In this document: piece by piece, positions 59,625 to 61,097 of the stretch | Numbering within the stretch: the stretch's first letter is position 1 | Layout of the letters: each line of letters begins with the position of its first letter | NCBI GenBank assembly: GCA_029975525.1 | Contig: JARKOX010000187.1 | Location: forward strand, 1-61,097 | Source: Prolixibacteraceae bacterium | GTDB taxonomy: Bacteria > Bacteroidota > Bacteroidia > Bacteroidales > Prolixibacteraceae | Direction: 5' to 3' | Length of the DNA stretch: 61,097 bases | Notes under the pieces: generated by a model | Told to the model about the DNA's origin: nothing | Seen by the model: only the letters and a program-made list of their open reading frames with translations | Database searches by the model: none | Made by a program: the position numbers and the translations under genes

Positions 59625-60608
59625 CTACGATACTTTTTCGAGGTTACCATTCGGGTGCAGGTTGGTTGACCCGCACCGTTCAAACACCAGAGCCGCCGCC
59701 CCCAGTATTCCGGCTTCGTCGCCCAGGCCAGCCGGCACCACCGAAGTAAAAACCGAAGTTTCCTTTAACACGAGCGAGGCCACCCGTTTCCGGAGATTCT
59801 CCATGTAAAAAGCTCCTGTTTCGGGCAGTTCGCCGGCAATGATAACTTTTTGGGGGCTGATTACGTTGATCAGCCCGGCAATGGCAGTCGCAAGATAGTC
59901 GAAGTGGAGATCGAAGGATTTTACGGCAGCGGTTTCTTTTTGCAGATAGCGGTCGGCAACCTGCCGGACCTGGCTGATGGCTGCGGCGGCTCGCTTTTGT
60001 TTCGAAAAGGTTTTGTAATCGTTGAGCAGCGCGCTGGTTGAGGCATACGCTTCGAGGCAGCCGGCGGCGCCGCAACTGCATCTTCGGCCGTTTGGTTCCA
60101 CAATGAGGTGGCCGAATTCAGCCCCGCGGTTCCGGTGGCCGCCATACAAGCGGCCGTTGATGATCATCGTCCCGCCGATAGTGGTCCCGATGTTGATGAA
60201 AACCACATCCTGGTCGCCTTTGGCACAGCCGAATCTGAATTCGGCCAGCCCTTCCAGGTTCTTGTCGTTATCGACAAAAACCGGAAGATCGAACCTCCGC
60301 GACAAAAGTCCTCCCAGCGGCAGGTTGTCCCACTCCGGAAGATTTTCGGCCCCGCCCAGGATTAACCCGTTGTCGATAATTCCGGGAGTTCCTATGCCCA
60401 GTCCGGCGAGGGTTATTTTGTTCCCTTCACACCAGAACAGGGCATCGTCGATACATTTGATAATGTTTTCGATGATGCCCTCGCGGGAGATACCGGCTTC
60501 CACAGACCGGACACCCCGGAACAGGAGTTTCCCGTCACTGTCGGCTACCCCGTAACTCATGGACTCTTCTCCCAAAGCAATCCCCAAAGCATGTTGGTGT
60601 GTTTCCAT
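59625..60608 (-). CDS. ROK family protein (sugar kinase or related)
   Basis: A 327-residue cytoplasmic actin-fold protein from METHQHALGIALGEE. ROK signatures are complete: GLGIGTPGIIDN, FVDNDKNLEGLAEF, VFINIGTTIGGTMIINGRLY, the GAEFGHLIVEPNG catalytic/zinc motif and the zinc cluster CSCGAAGCLEAYAS. There is no N-terminal helix-turn-helix, so it is more likely a hexose or N-acyl-amino-sugar kinase than a NagC-type repressor. The phosphate loop begins ALGEESMSYG, where ROK kinases usually have D-x-G-G-T; the Asp is absent (G-I-A-L-G-E-E), which may reduce kinase activity. The frame extends 39 codons upstream, but those residues do not resemble the family. It probably forms an operon with the sulfatase. 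Confidence 0.87.
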   Translation of the reverse strand: METHQHALGIALGEESMSYGVADSDGKLLFRGVRSVEAGISREGIIENIIKCIDDALFWCEGNKITLAGLGIGTPGIIDNGLILGGAENLPEWDNLPLGGLLSRRFDLPVFVDNDKNLEGLAEFRFGCAKGDQDVVFINIGTTIGGTMIINGRLYGGHRNRGAEFGHLIVEPNGRRCSCGAAGCLEAYASTSALLNDYKTFSKQKRAAAAISQVRQVADRYLQKETAAVKSFDLHFDYLATAIAGLINVISPQKVIIAGELPETGAFYMENLRKRVASLVLKETSVFTSVVPAGLGDEAGILGAAALVFERCGSTNLHPNGNLEKVS

Positions 60609-60815
60609 CGTCCTATCCACACTAAATTTGATCTGCCGTCTGCCGGCTTTTTTATTGGTTTCAAAAACTGCTTGATTGGCGAAAAGTAGGGGAAATGGTT
60701 GTCTTTCTTTTTCAAAAGTGTACAAACACTATTAAAGTTGTTGAAAGTTCTATCACGCATGTTTAATTTTCCTGTTCGGGATACAGCCAAGCGGGGAAAC
60801 CGAAAAATATCCGGA

Positions 60816-61097
60816 TCAGGAGATGGCGCTGCCCCGTTTTTTGGTGTGGTCGGAGGGAAGGTAACCGAAGTATTTTTTGAAATTGGTTGAAAAGTAGGAG
60901 GGCGTGCTGAAACCAACCATGTAGCTGATCTCGGCGATGGAATACCTGTTTTCTTCCAGTAATTTCAATGCTTTGGCAAACCGGACCTTTTTGATAAAAA
61001 CGGTGGCCGATTCGCCGGTGATTGCTTTCAGCTTGAGGTGGAGGTTTGACCGGCTCATCCCGATTTCGCGGGCAAAATCGTCTACCGAGTATTCCGG
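60816..61097 (-). CDS. AraC-type HTH regulator, C-terminal part only (probable HTCS)
   Basis: Only the last 93 codons are in the window; the frame stays open to the window end (PEYSVDDFAREIGMSRSNL), so the gene is cut and the internal Met at 61058 is not its start. Two helix-turn-helix motifs of the AraC/XylS family are clear: the first around DDFAREIGMSRSNLHLKLK, the second around SIAEISYMVGFSTPSYFSTNFKKYFG. The MSRSNLHLKLKAITGES wording is that of the C-terminus of hybrid two-component (HTCS) regulators of polysaccharide loci, but a plain AraC protein cannot be excluded. It lies next to the ROK/sulfatase pair and is the best local candidate regulator of the SusCD operon. Confidence 0.85.
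   Translation of the reverse strand, partial: PEYSVDDFAREIGMSRSNLHLKLKAITGESATVFIKKVRFAKALKLLEENRYSIAEISYMVGFSTPSYFSTNFKKYFGYLPSDHTKKRGSAIS

Overview
The window is a contiguous chromosomal segment of a Bacteroidota bacterium. The evidence is a SusC/SusD pair, GH92/GH38/GH36 glycosidases and a CXPXR sulfatase, several families common in this phylum (DUF4834, head-GIN/DUF2807, DUF6807, DUF4959/DUF5000, DUF4998), repeated TAnnTTTG-type -7 promoter boxes, and a lack of strong Shine-Dalgarno sites. A free-living or marine-type member of Bacteroidia (Marinilabiliales/Prolixibacteraceae-like) is a guess; no rRNA is present to settle it. No insertion sequence, phage, CRISPR array or clear transfer boundary was seen.

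Left part (1-6.9 kb): housekeeping and envelope genes. They are a 5'-truncated NCS2 purine permease, tRNA-Val(GAC), the membrane protease SppA divergent from FolK, an aspartate kinase, and a lone MacA-like adaptor protein. Intrinsic terminators separate most units.

7.0-14.3 kb: a four-gene signalling operon with touching or overlapping genes. It encodes a very large membrane hybrid histidine kinase (two HAMP-like segments, GAF, PAS, long coiled coil, kinase, three receivers), a soluble receiver-kinase-receiver protein, a stand-alone CheR methyltransferase and a receiver-less CheB methylesterase. No chemoreceptor, CheA or CheW lies nearby.

14.3-23.5 kb: glycyl-tRNA synthetase, a small DUF4834 membrane protein, two tandem head-GIN exported proteins, an S41 C-terminal processing protease, an outer-membrane barrel protein, a U32 protein (TrhP-like) and an exported DUF6807/PmoA-like protein.

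23.7-39.6 kb: the most unusual region, seven minus-strand genes that look like one export locus. In transcription order they are a free ABC ATPase, an ABC-2 permease fused to an M1-aminopeptidase-like domain without HEXXH and a golvesin-like C-terminal domain, TolC, a lipoprotein adaptor, a conventional RND permease, a 1568-residue RND permease fused through about six extra membrane segments to a complete ABC ATPase, and a six-TM ABC permease. The fused ATPase is visibly a paralogue of the free ATPase. The locus therefore combines a proton-driven tripartite pump with ABC parts, partly in one polypeptide.

39.8-61.1 kb: glycan use. There is a GH36 alpha-galactosidase divergent from a Tat-exported TIM-barrel isomerase-like protein, a GH92-GH38 alpha-mannosidase operon, and a SusC-SusD-DUF4959/DUF5000-DUF4998 operon with a well-spaced promoter and a 21-bp palindrome upstream. 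Beyond these lie a ROK protein-sulfatase pair and, cut by the window end, the C-terminal AraC-type DNA-binding part of a probable hybrid two-component (HTCS) or AraC regulator. The set suggests uptake and breakdown of an alpha-mannose-rich, possibly sulfated or galactosylated, glycan.
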